From contig NZ_JACCBH010000001.1 of the NCBI RefSeq assembly GCF_013409745.1, positions 2,604,001 to 2,668,000 of the forward strand: a stretch of 64,000 nucleotides of DNA. Reading direction: 5' to 3'. The translations under genes were made by a program, and so were the position numbers. Numbering within the stretch: position 1 is the first letter of the stretch; each line of letters opens with the position of its first letter. The notes beneath the pieces are model-generated. The model worked only from the letters and a program-made list of their open reading frames with translations, ran no database searches and was not told the origin of the DNA. Origin of the DNA: Microbacterium pseudoresistens. Lineage in GTDB: Bacteria > Actinomycetota > Actinomycetes > Actinomycetales > Microbacteriaceae. Shown here piece by piece: positions 46,506 through 56,041 of this stretch.

Positions 46506-47030
46506 ATGCAGAACCTCGATGCCGACACTCGGTCTTCGTCCAGCCGAGGCGACGATCCTGCTGCGGCAGTGCTGTACCGGGAGCGCCTCACCCCCGGGTT
46601 GTGGCTCTTCCTCGGGGCGGCCGTGATCGGACCGATGATCGCGCTCACCGCGCTCCGGCTCGTCCCCGCGCTCGCTTTGGCCATCGGCGTCGCCTCGACC
46701 GCGGTCATCCTCGTGCTCATCGTCGTGCTCTCCCCGCGCCTGAAAGTGCAGGGGACGACGCTGCACGCGGGCCGAGCGCACATCGACGCACGCTGGCTGG
46801 GCGCACCGGAGATCCGCACCGGGGAGGCGGCACGAGCCGCCCGGGGGCCGGACCTCCCGGCACGCGGCTGGCACCTCATCCGCGGCGGTATCCCAGGGCT
46901 GGTGATCGTGCCGATCACCGACCCGGCCGATCCCGCCCCCCGCTGGACGATCTCCACCCGCACGCCCGATCGGCTCGCCGCCGCGATCGACGCTGCGCGC
47001 GCGACGGCCGCACGGGCAGACGCGGACTGA
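46506..47030 (+). CDS. DUF3093 membrane protein
   Basis: 174 residues. Two membrane segments (GLWLFLGAAVIGPMIALTAL and ALAIGVASTAVILVLIVVL, about 33-75) are followed by a soluble domain with GRAHIDARWLGAPEIRTGE and ARGWHLIRGGIPGLVIVPI, ending in DPADPAPRWTISTRTP. Family function unknown. ATG at 46506 with AAAGAGG upstream. Divergent from dut with only 13 bases between starts. Confidence 0.92.
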   Translation: MQNLDADTRSSSSRGDDPAAAVLYRERLTPGLWLFLGAAVIGPMIALTALRLVPALALAIGVASTAVILVLIVVLSPRLKVQGTTLHAGRAHIDARWLGAPEIRTGEAARAARGPDLPARGWHLIRGGIPGLVIVPITDPADPAPRWTISTRTPDRLAAAIDAARATAARADAD

Positions 47031-47038
47031 CAGCAAGA

Positions 47039-47067
47039 CGCGCCCGGAGCCGATCGGCCCGGGCGCG
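47039..47067. terminator. Bidirectional terminator between DUF3093 and DUF4193
   Basis: A 9-bp stem (CGCGCCCGG / CCGGGCGCG) enclosing GCCGATCGGC, between two convergent genes. Confidence 0.75.
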
Positions 47068-47081
47068 TGCGGTGCATCGGA

Positions 47082-47378
47082 TCAGCCGGCGCACTCGGTG
47101 CAGATCGGCGCGCCCGCGCTGCTCTGCGGCGACAGCTGGGAACGGTGCTTCACGAGGAAGCAGCTCGTGCAGGTGAACTCGTCATCCTGGGGCGGGAGCA
47201 CGACGACGTCGAGTTCCACGTCGGACAGGTCGGCGCCGGGCAGGTCGAAGCTGCTGGGGTTGTCGGAGTCCTCATCGCCGACCGATCCCGACAGCTTGTC
47301 GGGGACGCGCTCCTTGAGAGCCTCGATCGACTCGCTCTCGTCATCGCTCTTGCGGGGGGCGTCGTAGTCGGTTGCCAT
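47082..47378 (-). CDS. DUF4193 zinc-ribbon protein
   Basis: 98 residues. An acidic N-terminus is followed by a C-terminal zinc ribbon: FTCTSCFLVKHRSQL ... ICTEC (four cysteines). A conserved small actinobacterial protein, possibly RNA-polymerase or nucleic-acid associated; not shown. ATG at 47378 with GGAG 9 bases upstream. Divergent from sepH across 217 bases, in which I see no certain further signal. Confidence 0.93.
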   Translation of the reverse strand: MATDYDAPRKSDDESESIEALKERVPDKLSGSVGDEDSDNPSSFDLPGADLSDVELDVVVLPPQDDEFTCTSCFLVKHRSQLSPQSSAGAPICTECAG

Positions 47379-47595
47379 GCGGAAGATCTCCACTTTCGTC
47401 GTACCGGGGGCCGCGTTCGTCGTGGGCGCGGCTGCCTGCCGTCGGGAAGACGGCGGCGCAATTCTGCTAGACCGCGACGCATTTCGCAAATGGTCGCGAT
47501 CCGCCCTGCCAAACTCGCGGCGCGCCCGCGGTATTCCCGCAGGGTTCCGAGGGTGCGTGACACCATGGGGACACACCCATCGGAGGGGCTCAGCC

Positions 47596-48705
47596 ATGGA
47601 AAACGTCACCATCGTCGGCACCGAAGACAACCTCCTGATCCTCGCGACGGAGGCAGGAGCCCGCTTCGGCCTGCCCATCGACGAGGTTCTGCGTGCCGAG
47701 GTGCGCCGTTCGCGCGCGAACGGCGACGACAAGGCCGCCCCTCTGGCGGCCAGCCCGAGGGAGATCCAGGCGAAGATCCGCTCCGGCCTCTCGGCCGCCG
47801 AGGTCTCCGACCTGCTCGGCGTCGATCGCGAGGTCGTCGAAAGGTTCGAGTCGCCGGTGCTGGCCGAGCGCGAACACCTCGTGTCCCAGGCGCTCGCCGT
47901 GCCCGTGCTCATCGGCAGCGAGGTCGAGCCAGACGCCCAGCCCACCTTCGGCGTGGCGATCAGGAACAAGCTCGCCGAGGTCTCCGCCTCGGGCGAGCGC
48001 TGGGCCAGTTGGAAGGATGAGTCCGCCGGCTGGATCATCAAGCTCGAGTTCACGGCGAACGAGGTCGATCACGATGCGCGCTGGAGCTTCGATCCCCGCC
48101 GCAGCGCCCTCGCACCGCTCAACGCCGATGCGACACAGCTCTCCCGCCAGGGCTCGCTCCCCGAAGGACTCATCCCCCGCTTGCGCGCGCTCGACAAGGA
48201 ACGCCCGTCGCCGTACAAGGATGACAGCCGGTTCGATTCCGGCGCCTTCGGTCCCCGCGTCCTCCCGCCCGTCGCTGATGCGGAGGAGACCCCCGCGGAG
48301 GACGCTGAGCCCGCCGGTCGGGAGCGTTCGGCGCCCTCCGCCCAGGAGGCGGCGACCAAGCGCGCCCCAGAGACGTCGCAGACCCCTTCCGGCACGGCCG
48401 ACCTCCTCGAGGCGCTGCGGCGTCGTCGTGGGCAGCGCGAGCCGGTGCCCACCGACGACGCCCCCGACCAGGGTCAGGGGCCGATCGCTCTGTTCGACGC
48501 CCTCGAGCCGGGGTACGACGGCGGCATCGACGACGACGCGCCGTCTCGCTCATCCGCCGGCGGCGCATCCCCTGTCGCGCCCCCCTCCTCGACCCCGAGC
48601 GGTGCATCGACCGGCGGATCGGATGCCGAGGGCGGGCAACGTCGGCGCCGGCGCGAGATGCCGTCGTGGGACGAGATCGTCTTCGGCGCACGGACCGACG
48701 AGTGA
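47596..48705 (+). CDS. sepH: Septation protein SepH (DUF3071)
   Basis: Promotes FtsZ filament formation in Actinobacteria. 369 residues: the N-terminal DUF3071 domain (about 1-175) holds a helix-turn-helix-like AAEVSDLLGVDREVVERFE, and YPDxRWSFDPxR-like ARWSFDPRRSALAPLN. The middle is disordered and Pro/Ala/Glu-rich. The short C-terminal motif RRRRREMPSWDEIVFG is typical. ATG with GGAGG 9 bases upstream. Confidence 0.95.
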   Translation: MENVTIVGTEDNLLILATEAGARFGLPIDEVLRAEVRRSRANGDDKAAPLAASPREIQAKIRSGLSAAEVSDLLGVDREVVERFESPVLAEREHLVSQALAVPVLIGSEVEPDAQPTFGVAIRNKLAEVSASGERWASWKDESAGWIIKLEFTANEVDHDARWSFDPRRSALAPLNADATQLSRQGSLPEGLIPRLRALDKERPSPYKDDSRFDSGAFGPRVLPPVADAEETPAEDAEPAGRERSAPSAQEAATKRAPETSQTPSGTADLLEALRRRRGQREPVPTDDAPDQGQGPIALFDALEPGYDGGIDDDAPSRSSAGGASPVAPPSSTPSGASTGGSDAEGGQRRRRREMPSWDEIVFGARTDE

Positions 48706-48726
48706 CGATCCGGGCCTCTCGTCCGC

Positions 48727-49857
48727 TCAGCGGGCAGCGAAAGCCCCCAGGCGCGTGTACGGCACTCGCAGCTCTTCCGGGGTGAGGGAGCCGTGCTGTC
48801 CGATCATCCCCTGCGACGTCTGATCCGCGTCCGTACCGTCGTACAGCGCCCAGGTGCCGCGCGCGGCGACGAGCAGATCGCCGATCCGCGATGACGCTTC
48901 GGGCGTCACGGACGTCCCGAACATCCCCGTCGCGATCGCCTCGTCGCGCGTGTGCACGTCGGCGGCGGCCCCCGTGCCCGCCCGCCAGACAGCGGTAGCC
49001 TCATCGGTGCGCGCGGCGGCGTCGAGATAGACGTGCAGCATGCGCGGCTCTCCCCCGATATGCGTGACGCCCGCCAGCATCGGATCGCCCTCCTCGATGA
49101 TCAGGTGCCGATGCCGCGGCACATCGATCATGCCGTGATCGGCCGTGACGAGCATTCCGACGTCGGCCGGCAGCGCGACAGACAGCGCAGCATCGATCTC
49201 TTCCAGCGCCGCCACCCACTCACCCGAATCCACACCGTGCTTGTGGCCCGCTTTGTCGGCCTCCGGAAGGTAGCAGTACACCAGCGCGCCGTCGTTCTCG
49301 TCGGCCAGCTGAATCGCCCGTTCCACGCGCTCGGCGGCGCTTTTCTCCGACTCGAAGCGCGCGCCGCGCAATGTTGCGGAGGAGAATCCGCTGTGCGCGT
49401 AGGCGGCGAGTCCCACGGCGAAGGCAGGATGCCCCGCGGCCGTCGCCCGCTCGAAGATCGTGGGCTCGCGCTGCCACTGGGCCGCGTCGATCCGCTCGTG
49501 CTCCCAGCCGCTGAGCTGGTTCACCAGCCGCCTGCGCTCACGATCCAGCACCCGGTAGCCGACGAGGCCGTGCGTGCCCGGGGCCACCCCGGTCAGCAGG
49601 CTCGTGAGCGCGGCCGCCGTGGTCGACGGGAACACGGAGTACGCCACGTCGCCGCGCGCCGTCGCCGCCGCGAGGCAGCGCGCATGACCCGCGTGCGCCC
49701 GCAATTGGGCCATGCCGAGTCCGTCGACGACGACGAGGACGGCCGAACGGACCCGCGGCAGCGAAGAGCCCGTTCCTGTCACGGCACCGAGAAGGTCATC
49801 CGCCACCCCGGTGATGCTCCGGGCAGAGGGCGGCACGGCCGGTAGCATGGGCGTCAT
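48727..49857 (-). CDS. Alkaline-phosphatase-superfamily phosphodiesterase/pyrophosphatase
   Basis: 376 residues. The metal-binding pattern of nucleotide pyrophosphatases is seen: [11 protein letters not shown] (Asp), [17 protein letters not shown] (Thr nucleophile), [16 protein letters not shown] (Asp/His), [12 protein letters not shown] (Asp-His) and a late His in IGQHGSL. The protein begins after a short hydrophilic lead without signal peptide, so it may act in the cytoplasm. Commonly found beside sepH and parC/parE in Actinobacteria. Substrate unknown. Convergent with sepH, divergent from parC. Confidence 0.92.
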   Translation of the reverse strand: MTPMLPAVPPSARSITGVADDLLGAVTGTGSSLPRVRSAVLVVVDGLGMAQLRAHAGHARCLAAATARGDVAYSVFPSTTAAALTSLLTGVAPGTHGLVGYRVLDRERRRLVNQLSGWEHERIDAAQWQREPTIFERATAAGHPAFAVGLAAYAHSGFSSATLRGARFESEKSAAERVERAIQLADENDGALVYCYLPEADKAGHKHGVDSGEWVAALEEIDAALSVALPADVGMLVTADHGMIDVPRHRHLIIEEGDPMLAGVTHIGGEPRMLHVYLDAAARTDEATAVWRAGTGAAADVHTRDEAIATGMFGTSVTPEASSRIGDLLVAARGTWALYDGTDADQTSQGMIGQHGSLTPEELRVPYTRLGAFAAR

Positions 49858-49953
49858 CCGAGCCAGTCTCCCACAGGGCTGCGCCCGGCAGCGGCGTCGA
49901 GGACCGCCTCCGCCGCACGACCGACCGACGCAGGAAGCCGACGCAGGAACCCC

Positions 49954-52401
49954 ATGCCCCGCAGCACCACCCCGCCCGAGCCGATCGACGAGCGCATCCA
50001 GGACATCGATCTGTCGAGCGAGATGCAGGGCTCGTTCCTCGAATACGCGTACTCGGTGATCTACTCCCGCGCGCTGCCCGACGCCCGCGACGGCCTCAAG
50101 CCCGTGCAGCGACGCATCGTCTACCAGATGGCGGAGATGGGCTTGCGCCCCGACCGCGGCCACGTGAAGAGCGCCCGCGTCGTCGGCGAAGTGATGGGAA
50201 AGCTCCATCCGCACGGCGACTCGGCGATCTACGACGCCCTCGTCCGCCTGGCGCAGTCCTTCGCGCTACGCGTGCCGCTGGTGGACGGGCACGGCAACTT
50301 CGGCTCCCTGGATGACGGCCCTGCCGCAGCCCGCTACACCGAGGCGCGCCTGGCGGCACCGTCGCTCGCGCTCACCGAGAGCCTCGACGAAGACGCCGTC
50401 GACTTCGTCCCGAACTACGACGGCCAGTTCCAGCAGCCCTCCGTGCTGCCCGCAGCCTTCCCCAATCTCCTCGTCAACGGCGCGAGCGGCATCGCGGTCG
50501 GCATGGCCACGAACATGGCGCCCCACAACCTCAACGAGGTGGTGGCCGCCGCCGTGCACCTGCTGGAGCATCCGGACGCCACGGTCGAGGAGTTGATGGA
50601 GTACGTGCCCGGTCCCGACTTCCCCTCCGGCGGGATCCTCATGGGGCTGGACGGCGTGAAAGACGCCTATACGACGGGCCGCGGCGCCCTCAGGGTGCGC
50701 GGAAAGACCTCGATAGAGCCGCTCGGCCCGCGGCGCACCGGCATCATCGTCACCGAGCTGCCCTACATGGTCGGCCCGGAACGCCTCATCGAGAAGATCC
50801 GCGACGCCGTGCAGGCCAAGAAGCTGCAGGGCATCAGCGACGTCACAGACCTTTCCGACCGTCGTCACGGCATGCGCATCCAGATCGGCATCAAGACCGG
50901 GTTCGACGCGAACGCCGTGCTCGAGCACCTGTATCGGCTCACGCCGCTGGAGGACTCCTTCAGCATCAACAACGTCGCCCTCGTCGACGGCCAGCCCCGC
51001 ACGCTGGGCCTGAAGGACATGCTGTCGGTCTACGTGCGCCACCGCCTCGAGGTGGTCACCCGCCGCAGCCGTTTCCGGCTCGCGCGCCGCGAGGAGCGCC
51101 TGCACCTCATCGAGGGCCTGCTGATCGCCATCCTCGACATCGACGAGGTCATCCAGGTCATCCGCACCTCTGAAGACGCCGAGCAGGCGCGCACCCGACT
51201 GCGCGACGTCTTCGACCTCTCCGAACTGCAGGCCGAGTACATCCTCGAACTGCGCCTGCGGCGTCTGACGAAGTTCTCGCGCATCGAGCTCGAGGCCGAG
51301 CGCGACAAGCTGCAGCAGGAGATCGCCGAGCTGAAGGAGCTGCTCGACGACGAGGCTCTGCTGCGCCGCCTCGTCGCGCAGGAACTGGATGCGGCCGCCG
51401 ATGCCTACGGAACGCCGCGCCGCACGATGCTGCTCAACGCCGCGCCGCCCAAACCCCGCAGCACCAAGGGAACCCCCGATCTGCAGATCGCCGATGCGCC
51501 CACCGTGGTCGTGCTGTCCACGACCGGCCGCGCGGTGCGGGTGGACCTCGAGGGCGACCAGGAGCTGTCTCTCGCCACGCGCCGCAGCAAGCACGATGCG
51601 GTGCTGGCGACGCTGGCCACGTCGACCCGCGCGGAGATCGGTGCCGTCACCTCGGCAGGGCGCGTGCTGCGCTTCTCCCCCGTCGACCTGCCGTCGGTGC
51701 CCTCCAGCTCCGTGCACCTCGCCGCCGGTGTCCCGCTGCGCGACTACGTCGGTCTCCTCGATAAGAGCGAACGCGTCGTGGCGCTGCTGCGCTTCGACGA
51801 CGACGCGCCGTTCGCCCTCGGCACGCGCACGGGCGTCGTCAAGCGCATCGTGCCATCCGGCCTTGCCGTGCGCCCGGAGCTGGAGATCATCGGCCTCAAG
51901 CCCGGTGACGCCGTCGTCGGCGCCGCCACCGCCCCCGACGCGACCGAGCTCGTGTTCGTCACCTCGGATGCCCGGCTGCTGCACTTCCCCGCCGCGGGCG
52001 TGCGTCCGCAGGGCGCGCCGGCCGGAGGCATGGCCGGCGTGAAGCTCGGCGCCGGCGCAGAAGTCGTCGCGTTCTCCGTCGTCGAGACTCCGGACGACGC
52101 CGTGGTCGTCACAGTATCCGGTGCCGATGGGATGCTCGCCGGCACCGACGCGGGACGCGCCAAGGTCTCGTCGTTCGCGGAGTTCCCCGGCAAGGGCCGC
52201 GCGACCGGCGGCGTACGTGCGCATGCCTTCCTCAAGGGCGAAGACCGTCTGAGCCTGGCCTGGGTCGGCCCCTCCTCCGCACTCGCCGTGGGCAACGACG
52301 GCTCGGCGCGCACACTCCCCGAAGGCGGTGCGAAACGCGACGGCTCCGGTCAACCGCTCGACGCCGTCATCGGCTCCGTCGGGCGCGCACTCGGCTCCTG
52401 A
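49954..52401 (+). CDS. parC: DNA topoisomerase IV subunit A
   Basis: 815 residues of a type IIA topoisomerase A subunit. [28 protein letters not shown] is split by key residues: Ser90 in HPHGDSAIY and the catalytic Tyr128 in [10 protein letters not shown] coiled-coil tower, then a C-terminal beta-pinwheel of six weak blades. The full GyrA box is absent (only GKGRATGG resembles it), so ParC fits better than GyrA. ATG with CAGGAA upstream. Convergent with parE. Confidence 0.93.
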   Translation: MPRSTTPPEPIDERIQDIDLSSEMQGSFLEYAYSVIYSRALPDARDGLKPVQRRIVYQMAEMGLRPDRGHVKSARVVGEVMGKLHPHGDSAIYDALVRLAQSFALRVPLVDGHGNFGSLDDGPAAARYTEARLAAPSLALTESLDEDAVDFVPNYDGQFQQPSVLPAAFPNLLVNGASGIAVGMATNMAPHNLNEVVAAAVHLLEHPDATVEELMEYVPGPDFPSGGILMGLDGVKDAYTTGRGALRVRGKTSIEPLGPRRTGIIVTELPYMVGPERLIEKIRDAVQAKKLQGISDVTDLSDRRHGMRIQIGIKTGFDANAVLEHLYRLTPLEDSFSINNVALVDGQPRTLGLKDMLSVYVRHRLEVVTRRSRFRLARREERLHLIEGLLIAILDIDEVIQVIRTSEDAEQARTRLRDVFDLSELQAEYILELRLRRLTKFSRIELEAERDKLQQEIAELKELLDDEALLRRLVAQELDAAADAYGTPRRTMLLNAAPPKPRSTKGTPDLQIADAPTVVVLSTTGRAVRVDLEGDQELSLATRRSKHDAVLATLATSTRAEIGAVTSAGRVLRFSPVDLPSVPSSSVHLAAGVPLRDYVGLLDKSERVVALLRFDDDAPFALGTRTGVVKRIVPSGLAVRPELEIIGLKPGDAVVGAATAPDATELVFVTSDARLLHFPAAGVRPQGAPAGGMAGVKLGAGAEVVAFSVVETPDDAVVVTVSGADGMLAGTDAGRAKVSSFAEFPGKGRATGGVRAHAFLKGEDRLSLAWVGPSSALAVGNDGSARTLPEGGAKRDGSGQPLDAVIGSVGRALGS

Positions 52402-52418
52402 TCGACCCGCCGCCGATC

Positions 52419-52442
52419 ATCGACGCCTGATCAGGCGTCGAT
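52419..52442. terminator. 24-base perfect palindrome spanning the parE stop
   Basis: ATCGACGCCTGA|TCAGGCGTCGAT. The parE TGA is its centre. It lies 18 bases after the parC stop. As RNA it forms a 10-12 bp stem from either strand, but there is no T-run. Confidence 0.65.
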
Positions 52443-54539
52443 CGACTCGCGCGTGAGGCGATCGGAGGAGTCGATGATGAACTCCCGACGCGGGGCGACC
52501 TCGTTGCCCATGAGAAGCTCGAACACACGACCTGCCGCCTCGGCGTCCTGCATGCGCACCCGACGCAGCAGGCGGCCGGAGCGATCCATGGTGGTCGTCG
52601 CGAGCTGCTCGGCATCCATCTCGCCGAGTCCCTTGTAGCGCTGCACCGGCTCGTGCCAGCGCTTGTTCTGCTTGCGGAGCTTCGTCAGCAGCGCGTGCAG
52701 CTCCTGCTCACTGTAGGTGTAGATCGTCTCGTTCGGCTTCGAGCCCGGGTTCACCACGATCACGCGGTGCAGCGGCGGCACCGCCGCGAACACGCGCCCG
52801 TCCTCGATGAGCGGGCGCATGTAGCGGAAGAACAGGGTGAGCAGAAGGGTGCGGATGTGAGCGCCATCGACGTCGGCGTCGCTCATCAGGATGATCTTGC
52901 CGTAGCGGGCCGCCGACAGGTCGAAGGTGCGCCCGGACCCGGCGCCGATCACCTGGATGATGGAGGCGCACTCGACGTTGGAGAGCATGTCGCTGATCGA
53001 GGCCCGCTGCACGTTGAGGATCTTCCCGCGGATGGGCAACAGCGCCTGGAACTCGCTGTTGCGCGCATCCTTGGCAGTGCCGAGCGCCGAATCGCCCTCC
53101 ACGATGAACAGCTCGGACTGCTCGACGTCCTTCGTGCGGCAGTCGACGAGCTTGGCGGGCAGGGTCGAGGACTCCAGCGCGTTCTTGCGGCGCTGGGTCT
53201 CCTTGTGGGCGCGGGCGGAGATGCGCGCCTTCATCTCGGAGACGACCTTGTCCAGCAGCATCGAGGCCTGGCTCTTGTCGTCGCGCTTGGTCGAGGAGAA
53301 CCGCTCGCCCAGCGCCTGTCGGAGCACCTTGACGACCACGGTGCGCACGGCGGGGGTGCCGAGCACCTCCTTGGTCTGGCCCTCGAACTGCGGCTCGGGC
53401 ACTTCGACGGTGAGCACGGCGGTGAGGCCCGCGAGCACATCGTCCTTCTCGAGCTTGTCCTTGCCGACCTTGAGACGGCGCGCGTTCTGCTCCACCTGGG
53501 CGCGGAGCACCTTCAGCAGCTCCTGCTCGAAGCCCTGCTGGTGCGTGCCGCCCTTGGGCGTGGCAATGATGTTGACGAACGAGCGGGTCACCGTGTCGTA
53601 GCCGGTTCCCCAGCGCATCGCGATGTCGACGCGGCATTCACGCTCGACCTCGGTGGAGGCCATGTGGCCGTCGGGCTGCAGCACCGGGACCGTCTCGGTG
53701 AAGCTGCCGGAGCCCTGGACGCGCCAGGTGTCGGTGATCGGCGCATCCATGGCCAGGTAGTCCACGAACTCGGAGATGCCGCCGTCGTAGCGGAACGACG
53801 TCTCCTTCGCCTCAGCGTCCTTCGCCTCAGCGTCGCCGTCGGTCTTCTCGCGCTCGTCGCGGATGACCAGTTCGAGACCGGGCACGAGGAAAGCGGTCTG
53901 GCGCGCCCGCGTCTCGAGCTCCTCGAGCTGGAAGGCGGCGTCCTTCGTGAAGATCTGCCGGTCAGCCCAGTAGCGCACCCGTGTTCCGGTGACTCCCTTG
54001 GGCGCCTTGCCGATGACGCGCAACTCGCTCTTCTGCTCGAAGGGTGAGAACGGTGCATCCGGACGGGGCTCGCCGGAGTCCGCGAAAACGCCCGGCTCGC
54101 CGCGGTGGAAGCTCATGGCGTAGGTCTTGCCGCCTCGGTCGACCTCGACGTCGAGGCGTTCGGAGAGCGCGTTGACGACCGACGCGCCCACGCCGTGCAG
54201 ACCGCCGGATGCCGCGTACGAGCCGCCGCCGAACTTCCCGCCCGCGTGCAGCTTCGTGTAGACGACCTCGACGCCGGTGAGCCCGGTGCGCGGCTCCACA
54301 TCGACGGGCACGCCGCGACCGCGATCGCGCACCTCGACGCTGCCGTCGTCGTGCAGCACGATATCGATGCGCGTGCCGGTGCCGGCCACCGCCTCGTCGA
54401 CGGAGTTGTCGATGATCTCCCACAGACAGTGCATGAGGCCCGGAGAGCCGTTGGAGCCGATGTACATGCCCGGGCGCTTGCGGACCGCCTCCAGCCCCTC
54501 GAGGACCTGGAGATGATGGGCGGAGTACTCGGCTGTCAC
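52431..54539 (-). CDS. parE: DNA topoisomerase IV subunit B
   Basis: 702 residues. The GHKL ATPase domain has EIIDNSVDEAVAG and GLHGVGASVVNALS; the transducer follows; the TOPRIM domain has VEGDSALGTAKD and DADVDGAHIRTLLLTLF. The C-terminus has RYKGLGEMDAEQL. Start GTG at 54537-54539, which gives VTAEYSAHHLQVLEGLEAVR, the family's usual beginning; TACGAT stands 8 bases before it. The frame runs on to 54971 upstream but that part is not homologous. A Lys/Ala/Asp insert (DGDAEAKDAEAKE) sits in the ATPase half. Confidence 0.95.
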   Translation of the reverse strand: MTAEYSAHHLQVLEGLEAVRKRPGMYIGSNGSPGLMHCLWEIIDNSVDEAVAGTGTRIDIVLHDDGSVEVRDRGRGVPVDVEPRTGLTGVEVVYTKLHAGGKFGGGSYAASGGLHGVGASVVNALSERLDVEVDRGGKTYAMSFHRGEPGVFADSGEPRPDAPFSPFEQKSELRVIGKAPKGVTGTRVRYWADRQIFTKDAAFQLEELETRARQTAFLVPGLELVIRDEREKTDGDAEAKDAEAKETSFRYDGGISEFVDYLAMDAPITDTWRVQGSGSFTETVPVLQPDGHMASTEVERECRVDIAMRWGTGYDTVTRSFVNIIATPKGGTHQQGFEQELLKVLRAQVEQNARRLKVGKDKLEKDDVLAGLTAVLTVEVPEPQFEGQTKEVLGTPAVRTVVVKVLRQALGERFSSTKRDDKSQASMLLDKVVSEMKARISARAHKETQRRKNALESSTLPAKLVDCRTKDVEQSELFIVEGDSALGTAKDARNSEFQALLPIRGKILNVQRASISDMLSNVECASIIQVIGAGSGRTFDLSAARYGKIILMSDADVDGAHIRTLLLTLFFRYMRPLIEDGRVFAAVPPLHRVIVVNPGSKPNETIYTYSEQELHALLTKLRKQNKRWHEPVQRYKGLGEMDAEQLATTTMDRSGRLLRRVRMQDAEAAGRVFELLMGNEVAPRREFIIDSSDRLTRESIDA

Positions 54540-54547
54540 AGTGTTCC

Positions 54548-54553
54548 ATCGTA
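54548..54553 (-). promoter_or_regulatory. Leaderless-type -10 box of parE
   Basis: TACGAT, eight bases, then GTG; the spacing is one or two longer than at other genes. Confidence 0.45.
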
Positions 54554-54719
54554 TGCGCGCCTGTCCCCCGCATCCGGACGACACTCCCGCTGATACCGTG
54601 CCGAGACCCGTCGCGTACGCGGTGAGCGAAACACGCCGTCGCGCGGGCATGACTCCCAGGTCTGCGTGGTTGTATTGAGCACGCTCCACCGCGTAACCCG
54701 AACACCGAGGAGGCACGAG

Positions 54720-54938
54720 ATGAACGCGACGACCGAACGAGAAGCACCCACCGTCGAGTACCGTCTCACGGCCGCGGACCGTTGCGATTCCTGCGGCGCC
54801 CAGGCGTACATCGCCGCCGAGGTCAACGGCAGCGAACTGCTGTTCTGCGCGCACCACGGCCGCAAGTACGAAGAGAAGCTCCGCTCCGTCGCCACGTCGT
54901 GGCACGACGAGACGGCACGACTGGTCGACGCCGTCTGA
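54720..54938 (+). CDS. DUF7455-like small zinc-binding protein
   Basis: 72 residues. The pattern is a disordered start, RLTAADRCDSCGAQAYIAA, then LLFCAHHGRKYEEKL. The CxxC...CxxH set should bind one zinc. A conserved small actinobacterial protein found near sigA/parE; role unknown. ATG at 54720 with a strong AGGAGG 7 bases upstream. Divergent from parE, convergent with the racemase pair. Confidence 0.92.
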   Translation: MNATTEREAPTVEYRLTAADRCDSCGAQAYIAAEVNGSELLFCAHHGRKYEEKLRSVATSWHDETARLVDAV

Positions 54939-54999
54939 GCCAGGGCAGTCCGAGCCGAAGCCGGTCCACACGGGGCGTCGGCAATGACGTCACTCAGAG

Positions 55000-55025
55000 A
55001 CGCGCGGAGCACACGCTCCGCGCGT
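55000..55025. terminator. Terminator after the racemase pair
   Basis: ACGCGCGGAGC / GCTCCGCGCGT, an 11-bp stem with a 4-base loop (ACAC), ending on the first base of the stop codon of the downstream racemase gene. Confidence 0.8.
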
Positions 55026-56041
55026 CACGTGTATATCCGGGGCACCAGCGGAGAGATGCGGGTGAGGATCTCCTCGCCGACGGTGTCGATGTGCTCGGCC
55101 AGGTCCGTGGCGCTCACGCCGCCGGGGCCGAACAGCGTGACGCTGTCGCCCGGCCGGAGCTCTTCGGAGGACGAGACCTCGGTCCAGGTGCGATCGACCC
55201 GCACGATCCGCGCTGACCGGTCTCCGATGGCCGCCCCGGCGAGGGTCGAGGGCAGTCCATCCAGGGCGCCGATGTCGATGCGAACGCCATCCGCCCCCGA
55301 ATCGATGACGTCTGCGCGCAGCGCTGCGGCCGGTGCGACGCCGTCGAGGTCCGGCCCGTCGGCCGAGCGGATGCCGTAGCAGAACGCCCCGATCCGCCCG
55401 AGCGATCCCCGCAGCTCCGGTCGCGCCCAGGATGCCGCCGAGGCGGTGAGATGCCGATGCTCCGGCGTCCCCCCCGCAGCCCGAAGCGCGTCTCCTGCCG
55501 CGGTGAACACGGATCGGGCATCGTCGTCGTCGGCGTCGCTCGCCTCGCCGAGATGGCTCCATACTCCGGCGATGCGCACGAGGCCGGCATCCTCGGCACG
55601 GCGCGCCTCGGCGACGACGTCGTCCCAGTCCTCGGGCCGGATGCCGTTGCGATGCAGGCCGGTATCGATCTTGAGGTGGATCCGCGCAGGGCGGCACGCG
55701 CTCCGCGCTTCGGCGACCACGCGCCGCAGGTAGTCGTGCGCGCCGATGCCGAGGTCGACGTCGGCGCGGATGGCCGCCGCGACCTCCTCGCGCGACGATG
55801 TCGCCCAGGCGAAGATGCGCGCCTCGGGAGCAGCCGCGCGGATGCGCAGCGCCGCGGGCACCTCGTACGCGCCGAACCAGCGGACGCCGACCGCCAGTCC
55901 CTGCGCCGCCGCCCAGTTCAGGCCGTGTCCGTAGGCGTCGTCTTTCATGACGAGCATGAGCTCGCTCGGCGCGATGCGCTCGGCGACGGCCCGCACGTTT
56001 CCGCGGAAGGTCGCACTGCTGATCTCGAGCCGGGCGGGCAT
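55025..56041 (-). CDS. Alanine-racemase-like protein A: PLP barrel intact, partner-side residues lost
   Basis: 338 residues. Residues 1-225 are a full fold-III barrel with the PLP set: Lys33 and Tyr37 (VMKDDAYGHG), Arg131 (IDTGLHRNG), His163 (WSHLGEAS), Ser201 (TASAASWA), Arg216 (LGRIGAFCYG) and Tyr337 (PRIYT). The C-terminal domain (230-338) is shortened. The stretch that carries the catalytic Tyr (VSYGATW-type) is missing: the sequence goes from LRADVIDSGAD straight to VRIDIGALDG. The GRVCMD motif has become VRVDRTWTE, so the conserved Met is also gone. Alone it could not supply a complete active site. Its ATG shares one base with the stop of the upstream partner (TGATG). Confidence 0.9.
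   Translation of the reverse strand: MPARLEISSATFRGNVRAVAERIAPSELMLVMKDDAYGHGLNWAAAQGLAVGVRWFGAYEVPAALRIRAAAPEARIFAWATSSREEVAAAIRADVDLGIGAHDYLRRVVAEARSACRPARIHLKIDTGLHRNGIRPEDWDDVVAEARRAEDAGLVRIAGVWSHLGEASDADDDDARSVFTAAGDALRAAGGTPEHRHLTASAASWARPELRGSLGRIGAFCYGIRSADGPDLDGVAPAAALRADVIDSGADGVRIDIGALDGLPSTLAGAAIGDRSARIVRVDRTWTEVSSSEELRPGDSVTLFGPGGVSATDLAEHIDTVGEEILTRISPLVPRIYT

Noticed and set aside
54540..54971. An N-terminal extension of ParE by 144 codons
   Set aside because: The upstream part has no GyrB/ParE character, and it overlaps the ribosome site and gene of the DUF7455-like protein on the other strand. The GTG at 54539 gives the family's normal start.
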